From Augochlora pura (Eukaryota > Arthropoda > Insecta > Hymenoptera > Halictidae): DNA of 64,000 nt. The stretch covers positions 14,818,001 to 14,882,000 of the forward strand of contig NC_135772.1 of the NCBI RefSeq assembly GCF_028453695.1. Reading direction: 5' to 3'. The notes below the pieces were generated by a model. That model saw only the letters and a list, made by a program, of their open reading frames with translations, made no database searches and had not been told where the DNA came from. Of the stretch, positions 13,798 through 24,494 are shown one piece after another; the first letter of the stretch is position 1, and every line of letters begins with the position of its first letter. Both the position numbers and the translations under genes were made by a program.

Positions 13798-13880
13798 CGC
13801 AACCGCGACCGCCGCCGCCGCCACCACCTCCTCCGCCTCCGCCTCCGCCTCTGCCTCCGCCACCGCCTCCGTCTCTACCG
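13798..13880. repeat. CCGCCT/CCGCCA hexamer array
   Basis: Imperfect CCG, CCA and CCT triplets are repeated. The array reads as polyproline on + and polyglycine or Glu-Ala on the other strand, which explains the open frames across it. Confidence 0.8.
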
Positions 13881-16176
13881 CCTCCACGGTTTTTCCAGCT
13901 GGCTGTGACACCATCGGTCGCGCGCACAAAGCGGCTACGCGTGAATTTATCTCCGCTGATGGCGGCTGAATGCGCCGGTAAACGTCGCCCGCGCGCGATG
14001 CCTTTCTGTTAATCGCGCTGAACGCGCTCCCATTCTCCGGACGGACTTGTTCCTGCCCAACGATAATTACAACGTAACGGAAGCCAACCGTGCCAATAAA
14101 GAAACCCGCGACGACCCGTTGTCCCGCGCTCCTTTCATTACTAATTAAACGACTCCTTGAGGGGGTCGCTTGGTCTTGACACGTGGTTTTAGGCGGTCTC
14201 GACCGTTACTTCGCGGAACCAGTTATGCACCGCGGAAAACATATTTATCGATGCAATAACGCAAATTTTTCTCGTTCGCCTTCTAAAAATATTCATCGAT
14301 ATCATATTTCTCTCGTAATTGAGTCTACGCGATAGCCACTGAAAAATTATTCTCCAGACTTTATGCATCTGTGAGAACAATATGTGTGTAAAACGCGGCA
14401 AAACGAAAACAAGTTGAGAACTTATAAAATACTGTTATATTATCTCCAAAACCAATTTACTAAATTTATTAACAAAATATATCTTCACAATCGAGGTATA
14501 GAATTTTTAATTTACATAAAGGTCTGCTTATCGAAATTTATATTTCATTATCGAAATTGTATCTTTTCGTTGATGCTGAGAATACATTCACATAGAACGA
14601 TCTTACCGTTCGGTCGAATCTATGAAACGATTCAGCAATTTACGAACGTCAATGGCTTTCCGCCGGGAGACGTTTAAAGGAAAAATAAAAGGTTGTTCCC
14701 GGTCGTTCGGTTCCAGCTGTTTCGTGCGGTGGGGAACAAAGCTTTCAAGGTGATCGACACCGGAGCCGACACTTTGCGAATCTTAGCAGATTGTCGGCTG
14801 TTCCTTGAGCGTCCGCGCTCCCCTTCTCGGTGGAGTCGTCCGTGGGAAAGTTCCGCCAAGAAAGCCGGGCGAGGGATTGAGATTTTAAGGGTCAGCCCCG
14901 GTCTTGGGGAACCGAGGTGTTCTATATTGTCGAAGGTCGACCGACTTGGTATAACCGTTAAAAGGGAGCCGGTTCGTTGGCTTAAGAAGCACGATTGAGG
15001 ATCTTTGAATGGGGGGGGCTCCGTGGAAGGGGCGAGTTTTAAGGCGGGAAGACGCAAGCCGTCGTTACACGCCCAGTGTCATTTCGCGGCTTAGAAATCA
15101 ACGCAATTGCCTGTTGTGTTCTGCCCGTGTTCCTTCTGTCGACGTTTCGCCACGCCTTGTTTGCCAAGTAGAAAACGCGAGTCAACATGCAAACGGACCG
15201 ACTCCGTAACGAGGAGCAGTCACCGCGCACGAACGGTCGAGGAACCAAAGGGATCGGACCCGCGATCGGTGAAGACGCTGAAATTCCGCACTTATGCGCG
15301 AATCGAACCGGAAGAGCGGCAGAGTAGCGCAAAATTAAAAAAAAAAAAAGAAGAAAACGCACACACAGAACCGGGTGGCGTGTCGTCCCCCTTTTAATTG
15401 GTACTCTCGCCTATACCGCGTGTAATCCATTACAAAAGCGACGCGTCGAAACAGCAACTCGTGACGATAAAGATCACGTATGAAGGAGGCGTCACGTCGA
15501 CAACCATCACCGCCATTAAACGCTTCAATACACGGCACCTCTAAAGCTCTCGCATTGTTGCCTCACCTGCGTCGCGGTACGCATCGCTGTTACAAAAGAG
15601 GAATTCACGAATTCGCGGGAGCCGCGGCTCTGTTCGCGGGTCCTTTTGTGCCCGGAGCCGAGTGAGAGAGGAAGAATGAAAATTTAAGAAACCCTCGGCG
15701 CCGAAGGAAGAATCGCGACGCGGCGCGAGCCGCGGCGGCAGGGTGAGAAAATGCCAAAGCGGAGGAAAATTATTAAAGAAAACGTTTAAAACGGGGGTCG
15801 CCGAGTGCCCGGCTCGAGTGGAGCTTCGTGGTAGCAAAAGCAACACCATTAAGATCGGAACAAATCGTGGGAAAGAAGGACGCGACTATCACCTTGGTCA
15901 TTCACCGCGCCTTCTCCTCGGGCAGGGATCTCTCCTCTGGGCGGTTGATGAGGATCGCGAAAAAACGCGAGGTAACGATTTCCGTTCACGGCGAGAGCTA
16001 ATTATTCCCTCCTCGAAGACACCCCGCATCTTCATTTCCTTTCTAACCACCACCTCCCTCACTGTCTCTCTTTTTTCGGTGGCAAAAGCAGGTCGTAATT
16101 AGATGCTAATAATCAGCACCCTCCAGGAGGATCACACTCTTTTCCTCTGTTTCTGCTGGCCTCTCTCTGTCGCGGC

Positions 16177-16180
<4 letters not shown>

Positions 16181-16213
<33 letters not shown>
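16181..16213. repeat. (CT)n microsatellite, 33 bases uninterrupted
   Basis: This is the longest pure CT run in the window. Confidence 0.9.
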
Positions 16214-16215
<2 letters not shown>

Positions 16216-16392
16216 GTCTCTGTCGACGTCGCCCCGTTGCAACGGGGCGCAAGAAATCCCAAGCCCCTGAAGAGCTTATTATTATCCTAATTATACAATA
16301 CTATAATGAATGACTTCGTGGCTCACCCTCTAGCCCTTACTCTCACTATCTTCCTCCCGGTCGCGCGCGCGCGCGCTCGCTCGCGTTCTCAC

Positions 16393-16423
<31 letters not shown>

Positions 16424-18473
16424 GTTTCTCCACACCTCCTCCTCCTCCGCCTCCTTCCTCGTTCTACTCCCTCTCACTCCTTCTCCTTTCTTCTCGTTCA
16501 CCGTTGCTCTTCTCCGCTGCACTTGGTGGTCGAAGAGTGGCAATTCTAGCACTCGGGCTTTTTGTCAAACCGACTACGGAACTAGTGCCATCTCCCTCGC
16601 GCCCTTACACCCTATTATGCGACCAGCCTCGTCTCTCGTCCCGTTTTCTCTCTGTCTCCTGGTGTCTGTTTTAATTAGGCACTTCGCAGATATATATACG
16701 TATCTACCATGCAGTATTACGTAGGTACATAACCCAGCCAAGCGCAGCCCAGCCCAGCCCAGACCTAGCCCAGTCTCTGCCTACCATATTCCGCCTATAC
16801 TCGGCGATCCGACGAGCTTGAATGCGGTTGATGGGTGGTTGAGTAAGGATTATAGACGCAGGTGACACATACACGTTACCTCCGAGAGGCTGAAGTCGGG
16901 GGTGGCTCGGTCCTGATGGGTGGGTGCCGGTGACGGTTCAAGGAGACGTTGAAATAGAGAGACGAACAGAGAAAGAGAGTCCGAGAGGAAGCGGAGAAAG
17001 AAGGAGAGAACGCGGGAGAAGAGACGCGCGCGCGAAAGGGAGAGCAACCAGAAAGGGAGAAAGTGAACGCGCAACGCGCTCCGCGACCAAGAGGGAGAGA
17101 GAAAGGGCGCGGGACACGATTCCGCAGAGACACACTCCTCTCTTTCAATTCTCCTCTCGTGTGCATAACCTTCTCTGACTGACTGCTGATAAGAGCACGT
17201 GAAATTGTCTTAATTGGCGAGAGAGCCAATCTGGAGTGATCGAATGAGAAGAGCCTCTCGCGTTTCTGCCACCTGACTCCTCCTCTCGCCCTTTCTTCTG
17301 GTCGCCACGTATAGATCGGGACGCGACGCACGAAAGATCACATTGTTTTCTTCCGCTGGTTCGAGTGGCTTCGATCCACGAGTGCCATTCGGCCACCAAA
17401 TCTCGAGCCCGCCACCCTCTATCTTCGCGATCTTACTCGTTATCGAATCCATCGATGCTACCTACCGCTGCCGATGCCGAACTTATCATCGGGAGCCTGG
17501 CAATTTCGCTCTCCAATCGACTCCAAATATTAACCCTTTGCGGTCTACAGTTTTCCCACTCCCTCATTTTACAACATGCTGCAACGTCGGCCGAGTCGAC
17601 CGATAAGTTCATCCGCATGAAAGTTTCTCTTCGGTGAAACGTTATTTGAAAAAACCATTCCTCATATTAGTTGCGACTGCTTACTTACACGAATTTAAAG
17701 CGTTCGGAGATAAGCGAGGGAGAGTTTCTGCTCGGACTTCCCTCGAAAGGAAAGCGTCGATGAAATAAAAAATATAATTCGTATCTACACGATCAGGAGA
17801 TTTTTTTAGCGCACATTCGGTTCAAATGACTGCGCGTTCTACCCATTATCGGCGAACGTAATGCGAATTTCGGTCGGCGATAATTCACGGCGACTCGAGG
17901 TAACGAGATCGTCCTCGCGTGCAACATGTGCATGAATGGACGCTGGGGCGAACGGGAACGTCTGTTTTGAAGGGTGGCAGAAGGGGGGTAGTAGGTGGAT
18001 GAAGCTTCTTAATAGAATGTTCCGTCGTCGACGGTACATCTCGGTTCACTCGGCAGACAACGATGAATATGGAAACGTTCGTCGATTCTGCGACGAGTTC
18101 TGCTGCGAGTCCGCCAGGCGGAAGCAATCTTAAAAATTGCTCCCAACGGCACCGAGCGAAGGCCAAGACTCGAAGGTTGAACTGGTTGCCTCACATTGTC
18201 GAGCATTCAGGGATCTCGAGTTATACAAGCCGCAGTGGCACTACCGGTTTCCCGCTGAACCGTACTTCTTTCCATCCCCTCGGGATCCAAAGTGCAAGAT
18301 CAACCTGACTGCCATTCTCACTGCCATTCTGGCTTGCTACTCTAGGATACTTCCACCAGTACGGGCCGGGCATCGGTGTGCGTTTAAGGGTAAGCAGGAT
18401 AGGGACCCCGGAACGAAAGATTAAGAGAAGAATGGAAAAATATCCGGGCATGTAGCAGACTCCGTTTACCATT

Positions 18474-18507
18474 TCTCTCTCTCTCTCTCTTACACACACA
18501 CACACAG
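18474..18507. repeat. Adjoining (CT)n and (AC)n microsatellites
   Basis: CT at 18474-18490 is followed by AC at 18492-18507. Confidence 0.85.
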
Positions 18508-19709
18508 ACGCACACAACACTCTCTTTCCTTCTATCGCGAAACCTCTCTTACCCCCCGCCCCCCGCTCTCTTTCTCTTTTACTCTCGGTTTCGCGTTAAG
18601 TCGTTCGCGTGTTTACTTCGCTCGACTTGCTCGCTCGCGGTACCGAAGAATACAAGGACCGTCCTCTGCTTCGTCGTCGTCTTTCCGTGTCTTTTACCCC
18701 TACCACCAACCCTTCCGCTCGAGCGAGATCCCGGGCTCGAAGGAAACTAGACTAGAGTAGCGTGCATATTTGCCCCCGTCTAGATCTTGCCGTTAATATT
18801 CCATGAAAATATTTTATGCCGCTGTGCGTGCTGCCTTCGCACATTTCAATGCGATGCTGGAAGCCGGCTCTCGCATGTCCGCGCAGACGTCTACGGCTCC
18901 CTATGCAGCGTCACCTTCGCTGCACCTGGTCGGTCGCATCTTCTTCCTTCTTTGTTCTACCTTTTGGGATTTCTTGAGTGGTACCCACTTCAGCGTAGTC
19001 TTACAACCGGTCCGAGTCAACCTGTCAACTAATACCGCGTGGAAGATTCTGTAACCTTGTCCGCATTTTTTAATAATGCGAAAGCGTTACAATTATTTAT
19101 TTATTCTACGAAATATTTTTAACTAGGGCTGATTTCGTTCGTATCTCGGTCAAATGTTAGTCAGTTATTCCTCAGACGTTTCCGAAATCTATCTTTGGTA
19201 ATTTCAGCCAGCTGAAAATAATACATCGATATTCGTAATTTGTTTCGAGTTGTATCGCTTTCATCACGCGAACATTATTTTGAAAACATAATGCGCACGT
19301 AATCCCTGTATCAAATAATTAATACCGACAGCTAGAATTATTGAACGTATTAATTCATTTGCAAGCACATTATAATAAACGTTACATCGCCGACAAATAC
19401 CCTTGTAGTTCGTTGGTATAAAGAGCCAGAACACGAGCAGAATTCGACGCGCGCGCCGCCAAATTAATTAGTACTTACGCGAAACATTTGCGCGGGGGTG
19501 GCGACACCATTTTCTCGGTCGACCGTCGAAACATAAAAGCGACGTTAGGCGATCTGTCTCGGTGAATTTCAGCGGCGTCTCGGCTGAATCGTCGCGGTCC
19601 GGGATTATAACGTTTCAATTAAAAGGAAAATAATTAATTTCTTAATCAGTGGCAGTTGCATTGAGGTACCGCTCACAAAGACGCCGTACAAAGAACAGCG
19701 ACGCTCAAA

Positions 19710-19759
19710 GTGCACGCTCCTCTCGCGGTTGCGGCGCGGCGCCGAGAGGAGCGGTGCAC
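19710..19759. other. Strong GC-rich hairpin in the intron
   Basis: The left arm GTGCACGCTCCTCTCG (19710-19725) pairs with 19743-19759, giving 16 base pairs with one bulged G, across a 17-base GC-rich loop. The start of the arm is also repeated directly after the hairpin (TGCACGCTCCT at about 19755). It lies 1.0 kb upstream of the homeobox acceptor. The stem is short for a typical miRNA precursor and flanks do not extend the pairing. Confidence 0.75.
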
Positions 19760-19983
19760 GCTCCTTTCCTCAGTTTTCGGTGAGATCCACCGAAGCGGAG
19801 GCCACCCCTTCGAGCTGCCCCCTTTCGGCGGTCTGTATGAAGTCGCAGGTCACTATTACTATATAAATTACCCGCCAATTAGTGATTTGCGCTTGTTTTA
19901 ACTGCGTTAATTAATGAACGCGAACGGCAAACTTGACGGGAGCCCGATTTTTTCCTTTGCCAGGCAAGGCAAGGAAACGAGAG

Positions 19984-20098
19984 GAGAGAGAGAGAGAGAG
20001 GGAGAGAAAGAGAGGAAAGCGTAACGCACGCGATTCCCGCGATGTTTGGGCGAGTGCGCGCACACGCGCTCCCAACTCTTTTCTCTCTCTCTCTCTCT
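19984..20098. repeat. Facing GA and CT microsatellites (inverted pair)
   Basis: A 17-base GA run (19984-20000) and a 17-base CT run (20082-20098) face each other about 80 bases apart. In RNA they would form a perfect stem of 15 or more base pairs, about 690 bases before the prospero acceptor at 20786. Confidence 0.7.
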
Positions 20099-20786
20099 GT
20101 TTTGCACATACTGGCAACGTTGCCACCACCCTGCAAAAGTCGACAGAGTTCGCCTACCCCCTGCGACGAGGGCGTTGAGATCTTCTTGGACGATACACTG
20201 TAACACGTTCTTAATAGTCTCTTTGAACCGCGTCGCTTGCCATCCGACGAGGAGATGTACACACCTCTTTGCGACTCTCGCCCCTTCTTCCTTCTTCATC
20301 TTCTCCCGCCTGCGTCAGACCACTTTCAATATCGACCCTTAATTAATTATCGGTAGTGCATTAGCATTCTCCGATCCGCGAGAATTAACGTCGGAGGGCA
20401 CCGTACACTGCCGGCCCCGTTAACTCCGAAGGAAAAAATTATTTTTGCCCTTTCGCGGTCGCAACCCCTAAGCCGCTCCGGCAGCTTCTTTCTTTTTTGT
20501 GTGTTTTTGCGCCGCGCGCTCCTCTCTCGCGTTTCGGATGCCGGGGGAACGAACGGCTTTCTCGATGTCGCCGGATTCTCTATCGCCCCGCGTGTACTAA
20601 TTAACGTCTGCTCGCGGGATCTCGCGGCGAAGCAAGCACCAAATCGGTTTGTTTCTTCTTATTTCGAGAACGTTGACTGTCGCCGTCCGAGACGCCTAAG
20701 CTCGCCCGCGGCCTTTTTTTTATCTCTCCTTCGACAGACGACGACACGGCGCCCGCTCATTAATTCGCTTTTCCCTTTTTTTCCAG

Positions 20787-20931
20787 AGAGTTTTATTACA
20801 TCCAGATGGAGAAATACGCGAGGCAAGCGGTTTCGGAAGGATTGAAGAACGTCGATGAACTACGGATCTGTGGTGATTCGGAAATCTATCGGGTTCTCAA
20901 CCTCCATTACAACCGAAACAATCACCTCGAG
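20787..20931 (+). CDS. pros: Prospero, penultimate coding exon (end of homeodomain helix 3 and start of Prospero domain)
   Basis: This exon encodes 48 complete residues plus the last base of a split arginine codon. It starts with [15 protein letters not shown] and ends with [20 protein letters not shown], which are hallmark stretches of the homeo-Prospero domain (Drosophila Prospero, vertebrate PROX1). The acceptor is a pyrimidine tract followed by TTCCAG at 20781-20786 and the donor is GAG|GTAAGAG at 20931/20932. Prospero is a nuclear DNA-binding factor that switches neural progenitors from self-renewal to differentiation. Its Prospero domain packs on the homeodomain, forms part of the DNA-binding unit and masks a nuclear export signal. 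The exon opens inside recognition helix 3; by family knowledge the first Glu is a base-contacting position. The preceding Lys and Asn contacts must come from an exon not seen here. The final exon continues in phase 0. The ATG at 20806 is an internal Met, not a start. Confidence 0.97.
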
Positions 20932-22857
20932 GTAAGAGTCCAAAATGTATGTACTATTGTTCTAGCAAGGATCTGTATATTTTTTTGTGTTGCATGTATT
21001 GGATAGATGCGAACGGCAAATATTATTTCGTGCAGGGTGGCATCTCGGTAGAATCAGTAGAATATCGTTGAAATGCAATAATAAAAAGCTGTCGAAACTT
21101 TGAAAAGCAAAAGTAATATTACCGAGAAGCTATTGGGCACCGAAATACCTTTAGCTCTTTTATGTTCGCTAAACGATACAAACGAATACTTTTTGTTGAT
21201 AATTAAAAAGTAACGGAGACTATAACTTTGAAAGACGATTATTTCTTTGTACATTTCATTCTAAAATTTTGGAAGCAATCGTAATTGAATTCAATGATAA
21301 CATAGCGTGATATCGCGTACTATTTTTCGTTCGATTTGCTATAAAAAGAAAAACAAATTTTAAAAGTACCTATATAAATCCTTCAATGGGCACAGTTCAT
21401 TCTTTTGAAAACCTTTTTCCGCCGAATTTTCTGTTTGCTCGCTTTCTTTCTTAAGTTTCGCACATACCGGCGACCGAGCGAAATTGTCTCGGTGATGGGC
21501 GCGCGGACAATGGCGGCGGAATTGGAAAATTCGAGCCGAAATCGCGTAATTACTCGCTGACTAAACCGATCCCCGCCGCGTCTCGTTCTTCTGGCAGTCG
21601 AAACCGCGACGAATTTCGAATGCGTCCGGTTTTCACGCCGGCAGCCGATTACGTTTCCTCGCAAATCACTCGTACATCTCTGTTTTCCATTGTGGGGCGC
21701 AATTTACTTTCGCCACGGGTAATGACGCTGATTGTATTTCCAGCGACAGCGTTGCCGCGCGCGGTTGTGCGCGCGCCCGTAAAGCAGCTATTTAATATTA
21801 TTTAACGAGTCTCCGGTGAAACCTGGAGGCCCCATTCTTTTCCGACGCGGCTACAATCGCGACCCGCTTGACGTGTAATTAATTACTCGTGTTCGTTAAT
21901 AACCCAAACGTACTAATTATAAGTGGAAACTCTTAGCGCGCGCGCGCCCGCGCGCTCTCGCGTCTCTCGTTAAGCGATACGTAACATCGCTATTAATTCC
22001 GCGGATTCACGGCTCCTTCGTTGAACTGTAATGAACGCGGAGAAGTAATCTTTCTCGTTTGTGCGACGCGTTCACGCAACCGCGTCGCCCGGACTCTATA
22101 CCGATTAAATTATACGCTTGTTACAGAAACGTCTAAATTAATTTAAACGCCGGTTTACGTACGCTCCCGCCCTCAACGTGCGACGCACAAAGCAATTACA
22201 GAATATTCTTAGCAGTTTCCATATTTCGGTTGCCATACGGTTTCACCTGGTTCGACGTCGAAGTTCGTTCGGTTCGAGTCGCGCGTTTTATTCGCGCGGC
22301 GCGCCAAGAATCGGTCTATTCACCGGCAAATATATTTATCGCTTCATTTTATTATTGCTTTCGCAGCATTGCTTTGATTCGTTCACGTAGATGTTCCGTG
22401 TATAAGCGTTTGTAAGTTAAGCGAAAAATTAAATGAATGCTTTGAAATCATATTCAGGAACGTTGAATCCATTGTCGAAATTGTTTAGTGATCTTATGAA
22501 AATTTAATCGAGTCGAAGTAACTTCAAAGAGAATATCTATAGTTAATTTAAGAAAGAATTTTATAATTAAAAAAATCTGTTTGCTGGATTGGTAAAGGAG
22601 CAAAGATTATAAACTGGACTGAGGAGCTTTATGCATTCGTAACGCATTGAAATGGAAAGTAAACTATAGCAATCTCAGAAATAAAACGGATTCGCGACGA
22701 TTCGAATGAAATGGAAACACGAAATTCCGTAAATCTCCGCAGTCCAAATATCACGCGCAGTCTAATACTTTTAAGAAATATCAAGGGACGTACATTTAAG
22801 AGAAACGACCGCGGGAAAAATTGCGTGCCAGCCTAACGATTGTGGTAACGATTCCAG
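20932..22857 (+). other. pros: Intron between the last two prospero coding exons
   Basis: This 1926-nt U2-type intron starts GTAAGAG and ends TTCCAG. It is phase 0. Its 5' part (20932-21420) and 3' part (22400-22850) are AT-rich. The middle (21420-22330) is CpG-rich with a CG-rich run near 21937-21960, and it carries several homeodomain-type TAATTA cores, for example around 21877-21920. No open frame in it resembles a known protein. A regulatory role for the AT-rich homeodomain-type sites is possible but unproven. Confidence 0.93.
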
Positions 22858-23037
22858 GTGCCGAGCAACTTCATGTATGTCGTCGAGCAGACGTTAAAAG
22901 AATTCTTCAAGGCGATCCAGAGCGGCAAGGACTCCGAGCAGAGCTGGAAAAAGTCGATCTACAAGGTGATCTCAAGGCTGGATGATCCGGTGCCGGAGTA
23001 CTTCAAGACCCCGAACTTTCTGGAGCAACTTGAATGA
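22858..23037 (+). CDS. pros: Prospero, final coding exon and stop codon
   Basis: This exon encodes the last 59 residues of Prospero plus a TGA stop at 23035-23037. It opens with [17 protein letters not shown], continues through [20 protein letters not shown] and ends [12 protein letters not shown], the invariant C-terminus of the family. The acceptor is GATTCCAG at 22857, with a CTAAC branch-site candidate at 22833-22837 and only a weak pyrimidine tract. The reading frame joins the previous exon in phase 0 (GAG|GTG). Together the two exons give about 107 residues of the roughly 160-residue homeo-Prospero domain, with no frameshift or missing conserved block. The tail helices form the Prospero domain bundle. 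Codon use is GC-leaning, unlike the AT-rich intron on its 5' side. Confidence 0.97.
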   Translation: MPSNFMYVVEQTLKEFFKAIQSGKDSEQSWKKSIYKVISRLDDPVPEYFKTPNFLEQLE

Positions 23038-23260
23038 ATCAGTAGGTCGTGTGGCTCTTGCTCTTCGTGGTGCACGGGCTCGGCAGCGCTCGTCGGCTCC
23101 CGGTAGAAACCAAGAATCAGTAAGAGAGTGAAGAAGACGAAGAAGAGAGAAGAAAAACGGAACGGCCAGCGAGGAAGGATCGCATCCGCCAGGAGGTACA
23201 CGTCCTTCGCGTAAAGCGCGTTCAGGTATCCTTAAACTAACATATCGCAGAACGAACGTG

Positions 23261-23277
23261 AGAGAGAGAGAGAGAGA
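23261..23277 (+). repeat. First GA tract of the 3' UTR
   Basis: A GA run lies 225 bases after the stop codon. From here to 56.7 kb every long GA tract is on the + strand. Confidence 0.85.
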
Positions 23278-23968
23278 TTGAGAGAACGTGGGAGAGAGCT
23301 TACGTTAGGGAGAAGTATTGCGTCGAGGAAGAAGGAGAAACACGAAAGACACACGCAGCGTTTTCGGATGTGTGATCGAACGACGAACAGAGTGAAAACA
23401 AGGTTACGCGTATCGAAGGGATAGAGAGAAAATGAGTACGCGTCTAACGGAGGCATCGATCATCGAAACCAGAGTGACGATGAGGAGTGCCGACAAAGGA
23501 TCAGGCTGTGACCTAATCGTGAGACCGACGTCTGCGCGCGCGAGACAGGCTTGCGGGGACAACCATTCGGGTATCCGTGTTTTTCGGATTCGATCCCCGG
23601 CCGAGCTTGTCTTCGACGAGGCCTCGGCACCGTCGGAACTACCTAATCAGTGGTGCCTGTACTCGTCGCGCGGCGTGCGACGCCAGAACACACCCACACT
23701 CACACACCGAATATCAAATCGCAACGGACTTCGGAGAGAATCACGAAGGACGAAACAGGACGAGAGCGTGGTAAATGAATGGCAAGGATTTACATTGTAC
23801 ACTAAAACACTACTGCTTCGAGCGTCGAGTATTGTTTCGATTTGTTGCGTACAGTCCACGATCAACCGCCTAATTTTAAGACGGAATAGCAGCGGAACAA
23901 ATCGCTGTCCTCGGCGACGACCGACCGAGCGGGTGTTTGGCTCTCGTTTTCGAAATGGTGGTCGATAG

Positions 23969-23993
23969 ACACACACACACACACACACACACA
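23969..23993. repeat. (AC)n microsatellite
   Basis: An uninterrupted AC run in the proximal UTR. Confidence 0.9.
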
Positions 23994-24433
23994 GATACGT
24001 ACAGCAGAGACACTGAAACGCACGAGGCGCACGGTAACGCTATTTTGTCCATGTTTATCGTCTTCTGAATGAAGAAAACCAATCGTACCGTTAATTGTCT
24101 AATCGTGGAGCGAGATCCGCTGGACGGATCCTCCGCAGCTTCCCTGTTGAGAGGCGGAAGAGGAGCCCTTCTCGTGGATCTTCGGGAATGACCCGGAACG
24201 GATGCGTTGTCCTCCGTTCCGTGCCGTTTCGTGCGCATCGAAACAACGACCGTCGGTTTCGCAAGCGGGCAATCTCGTCAGGCTGCGCGCCTCGTGTCGC
24301 CTACAGTCAGGTTCTTCTGGAACGACCGTTCGATCGCTGCCGCTCGTCGATCTGATCGAACAGCGAGCCGAGCCGCGGCGATCGAACGGATCTAGGCGGA
24401 CCCGGTGCTCCGTCGTCGTTTGAGCACGCGCAT

Positions 24434-24465
<32 letters not shown>

Positions 24466-24494
24466 ATCCGTCGGTCGTCGTCGTCGTCGTCGTC
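24434..24494. repeat. Compound (AC)n-(GC)n-(TCG)n microsatellite
   Basis: An AC run passes into an alternating GC run and then TCG triplets. Alternating purine-pyrimidine DNA of this kind can adopt Z-form. Confidence 0.85.

Larger units (their letters stand above)
12891..14010. other. Intronic CpG island-like block with several GC-rich tandem repeats
   Basis: This is among the most CpG-dense stretches of the window. It holds a GGCGC pentamer array (12911-12945), a degenerate GACGC-type array (about 13506-13565), a GAGC tetramer run (13611-13630) and a CCGCCT/CCGCCA array (about 13798-13880). Overlapping frames on both strands (Arg-rich, Gly-rich or Pro-rich) are composition artefacts. Undepleted CpG here suggests an unmethylated region and possibly an intragenic enhancer or alternative promoter, which is inference. 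Confidence 0.5.
1..20786 (+). other. pros: Inferred 3' part of a long prospero intron
   Basis: Everything upstream of the acceptor at 20786 appears to be non-coding. The exon at 20787 begins mid-codon inside homeodomain helix 3, so an upstream exon encoding the rest of the homeodomain must exist. I looked on the + strand for a codon run resembling its expected end (a TGG-TTC-Ser-Asn-Phe pattern followed by a donor) and found none. The simplest reading is an intron longer than 20.7 kb that starts outside the window. In Drosophila the prospero homeobox is interrupted by a U12/U2 twintron; the acceptor seen here is an ordinary U2 type. A missed short exon or a nested gene cannot be excluded. Confidence 0.65.
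14011..20786. other. Intronic segment leading to the homeobox acceptor
   Basis: An AT-rich part (14190-14680) is followed by mixed sequence, then CT-rich DNA at 16140-16670, a CAGCC-type run near 16740-16773, a G/A-rich part at 16930-17110, and CT and CA microsatellites at 18474-18507. Positions 19040-19660 are AT-rich with several AATTAATT motifs. A strong hairpin lies at 19710-19759 and a GA/CT inverted pair at 19984-20098. The last 30 bases form the polypyrimidine tract and TTCCAG acceptor used at 20787. No coding exon was recognised. Confidence 0.5.

Noticed and set aside
18137..18424. 95-codon + strand frame with a YFFPSP stretch, considered as a missing homeodomain exon.
   Set aside because: The expected homeodomain residues are absent and the surrounding residues do not match the family.
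19417..19423. TATAAAG motif, considered as a core promoter.
   Set aside because: It is AT-rich intronic context without an initiator or downstream open frame; a TATA word alone is not evidence.
23038..23106. 22-codon open extension after the TGA, as for stop-codon readthrough.
   Set aside because: The base after TGA is A, not the C favoured for readthrough, and an extension this short is likely by chance.
23226..23233. GTATCCTT resembling a U12-type donor, shortly after the stop codon.
   Set aside because: The prospero twintron of Drosophila lies in the homeobox, not after the stop. No matching acceptor arrangement makes sense and an 8-mer like this is expected about once per strand in 64 kb.
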